From Callipepla californica brunnescens (taxonomy: Eukaryota; Chordata; Aves; Galliformes; Odontophoridae), in NCBI GenBank assembly GCA_023055505.1, contig JALIRH010000002.1, positions 27,348,437-27,412,436 on the forward strand: a stretch of 64,000 bases of DNA. Reading direction: 5' to 3'. The notes below the pieces were generated by a model. It was not told where the DNA came from and ran no database searches. It was given only the letters and a program-made list of their open reading frames with translations. A program made the position numbers and the translations under genes. Below are positions 61,691 through 64,000 of the stretch, one piece after another. The stretch's first letter is position 1; every line of letters begins with the position of its first letter.

Positions 61691-62402
61691 TCAGAGCCAT
61701 ATCACAACGACAGTGACAACTAAATTTACTAAGATGCAGGGAAATCAAGTTACCTATGTGAATAGTGTAAGAGGTACTTCTCTCACGTTGTTGTTTTTCG
61801 TGTTGGTTAAGATTAGCTGTAATGTAATTCCTAGAAACTGATACTTAAAATTAACACTGAGAAATCCTGACCTTATTTTGAAAATGATATTTTCATATAA
61901 TATGAAATCAGAAGAGATTTAATTAGACTACTGTATTTATTTTTCTTTTAAGAGTCAGTGATTTATGTAAAAGTAACACATGTGTCAACTATATTAATTC
62001 AGTCATGCAGTAGGAATATAATGTGTTGATACTGATTAAATGATTAGTGCAACATCCCAAAGACAGCATCAGGAAAAATTATGTGAGCAATGACAGGAAA
62101 AGCTTATCAATACTAAATAGGGGGTAAAAAAAGAAAAAATCGTAAGACAGGAGCCAGCGAAAGTTGTAAAGCAATCTAGAGACAATTTTGCAATGTTCTA
62201 AGAAGATTTCAGTGTGAGAAAAAACCATATTTGTAAGGAAGTAACTGACTTTACCTGACAACCTCAACTTTTCAGATATGATAGACAGTGTCTTGGAAAC
62301 TGTATGGTAGATCTCAGTAATGTAACATTAATGGACTATTTGTATTACTGGTAGCAAGAAGATCTGGAAAAGTATTCTATTCCATTTGTATTTATCTCAG
62401 TT
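61691..62402. other. AT-rich stretch between two CR1 copies
   Basis: No feature was recognised. Confidence 0.35.
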
Positions 62403-63212
62403 TCATAGATTCATAGATTCATAGATTCATTAGGTTGGAAAGGACCTACAAGATCATCTAGTCCAACCATCCTTACACCACCATCCCTACCCACCAAGCT
62501 ACTAAATCAAATCCCTTAGCACCTCATCTAAACGCTTCTTGAACAGCGCTAGGGACGGTGCCTCAACCACCTCCCTAGGCAGGCCATTCCAGTGCCTGAC
62601 CACTCTCTCAGATTAAAAATTTTTCCTCAAATCTAATCTAAATCTTCCCCGGCACAACTTGTGGCCATTCCCTCTCGTCCTGTCATTAGTTACCTGGGAG
62701 AAGAGGCTGACCCCCTCCTTACCACAGCCTCCCTTCAGGAAGTGGTAGAGTGCGATGAGGTCTCCTCTGAGCCTCCTTTTCTCCAGGCTAAACAATCCCA
62801 GCTCCCTCAGCCGCTCCTCGTAAGACTTGTGCTCCAGACCCCTCACCAGTTTTGTTGCCCTTCTCTGAACACGCTCCAGGGCCTCGAAGTCTTTCTTGTA
62901 GTGAGGGGCCCAAAACTGAACACAGTGCTCGAGGTGTGGCCGCACCAGAGCTGAGTACAGGGGGATGATCACCTCCCTGCTCCTGCTGGCCACACTATTC
63001 CTAATACAGGCCAGGATGCCATTGGCCTTCTTGGCCACCTGGGCACACTGCCGGCTCATATTGAGCCGAGCATCAACCAACACCCCCAGGTCCTTTTCCT
63101 CTATACACTCCTCAAGCCATTCTGCCCCAAGCCTATAGCATTGCATGGGGTTATTGTGGCCAAAGTGCAGGACCCGGCACTTGGCCTTATTGAACCTCAT
63201 TCCATTGACCTG
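62403..63212 (-). mobile_element. CR1 LINE copy, antisense, well preserved
   Basis: The minus strand reads from [20 protein letters not shown] through [79 protein letters not shown] to [10 protein letters not shown] without a frameshift. One in-frame TAA follows, after which the frame resumes as [20 protein letters not shown]. The 3' tip has repeated ATAGATTC units rather than the ATAGAATC seen elsewhere here. It is 5' truncated at about 63212, so the endonuclease and most of the reverse transcriptase are missing. It is the youngest-looking CR1 in the window. Confidence 0.95.
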
Positions 63213-64000
63213 TATTTTTGTATTTGTATGTGTTTGCATTTTTGTTGTTTGTACTTTTGTACAGCTGAAAAAATGCAAACTTATCTATTTTTGTAAATTT
63301 ACACTGCATGTAGTCTCACTGCAAGATCTTGTTTTAGGAATCTTATTGGGGTTTTACTTCTGAATAAAAAGTGACTTTTAGATGAACAGTATAGGAAAGC
63401 CTAAATTCTGCATCTACTATTTTCAGAGCAATGAGTTTACAAGTGAATAAAAGGGGAAAAGTTATTTAGTATATAATGTATTTACAATGAGAAATATTTA
63501 CTCTTCAGCAAAATCCAACTAGAGGCAATCTATACACGCAAGATGTAAGTCAGTGTTTCAGGAAGGGGTTTGGAAAACACTATATCTGATTTTTGAAAGA
63601 ACTTACTATTTTTAGCAGGCTTTTGGTTCTCAGTTCTCAGTTGCAAAATCTGAATGTGAAGAAACAAATTAGAAACCAAGAGGTCAAAAAATCTCTTCTT
63701 CAAGTTCCATTTTGGGGGGAAAAAAAAGTAAAATGCCTCACTTCATATGCATTTATATTAAATTACCAATTCACCAAACCATTTAAGACCACAATTAGTT
63801 ATAGGGAAGTGGTTTAGTACTATTGACTTCAAGTTAAGCTCATGCTTAATTGCTTTGCTGAATCAGACTCTCAGAAGTTGCTTAATAAGTGATTTGTTTG
63901 CTTCTTTTTTGTTTGCTTGGGATTTAGATTTAGTCTTGTATTATTTATTTTAAAGAAAACAGGATGCATCACGGCTTAGTAATTCTCTTCTGTTTAGTTG
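63213..64000. other. AT-rich stretch, nothing recognised
   Basis: No exon, repeat family or RNA gene was recognised up to the end of the window. Confidence 0.35.

Noticed and set aside
62661..62954. 97-codon plus-strand open frame
   Set aside because: Shadow of the CR1 ORF2 tail encoded on the minus strand.
1..64000. CRISPR arrays, tRNA, rRNA, operons, bacterial or phage genes
   Set aside because: None seen; the regular repeats are microsatellites and the base composition, repeats and splice signals are those of a bird genome.

Overview
This is eukaryotic, AT-rich vertebrate DNA. The repeats point to a bird, most likely a galliform such as chicken. More than a dozen CR1 LINE fragments are present, many ending in the CR1-type 3' tip (units of the form ATTCTATG or GATTCTGTG). 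There are two internally deleted mariner elements that I recognise as the Galluhop type, several LTR-like elements and two long pentanucleotide arrays. I see no operons, bacterial genes, CRISPR arrays, tRNA or rRNA. Genes here are split into short exons, so most long open frames are repeat-derived or accidental.

Left part (about 0.2-17 kb): several short exons on the minus strand appear to belong to one coiled-coil gene. In transcription order they are 16909-16779, possibly about 7480-7330, about 6591-6463, 3724-3489, and a terminal exon from 624 with a polyadenylation signal at 230-225. Flanking splice signals are present and the reading phases of successive exons agree from 16.8 kb down to 0.6 kb. 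I do not recognise the gene by name. Its predicted product is charged, heptad-like and lacks a recognisable catalytic domain. Introns hold CR1 fragments, a (TTCCC)21 array and a perfect 19-bp hairpin.

Middle (17-41 kb): mostly repeats and featureless AT-rich sequence. It holds an LTR at 18.45 kb, a second, avian-ERV-like LTR at 19.4 kb, CR1 copies at 20-22.8 kb (one pair head to head), an ancient CR1/L3-like copy at 26.3-27.2 kb, and a candidate last exon of another minus-strand gene at 29.3-29.16 kb with its stop codon abutting AATAAA. An unexplained 99-codon plus-strand frame lies at 34.06 kb and a doubtful degraded LTR at 37.0-37.6 kb.

Right part (41-64 kb): one candidate 59-bp plus-strand exon at 41.2 kb, two Galluhop copies (42.8 and 46.6 kb), the second interrupted by a 323-bp TG...CA element with a 5-bp target duplication, an inverted partner of the 18.45-kb LTR at 47.8 kb, many CR1 copies (mostly antisense), a (GGGAA)45 array at 56.8 kb, a 1.7-kb 5'-extended CR1 at 60-61.7 kb with endonuclease-domain remnants, and a comparatively young CR1 at 62.4-63.2 kb with a long open reverse-transcriptase tail.

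I found no convincing novel biological system. The most useful observations are the unnamed split coiled-coil gene and the nested and inverted mobile elements.
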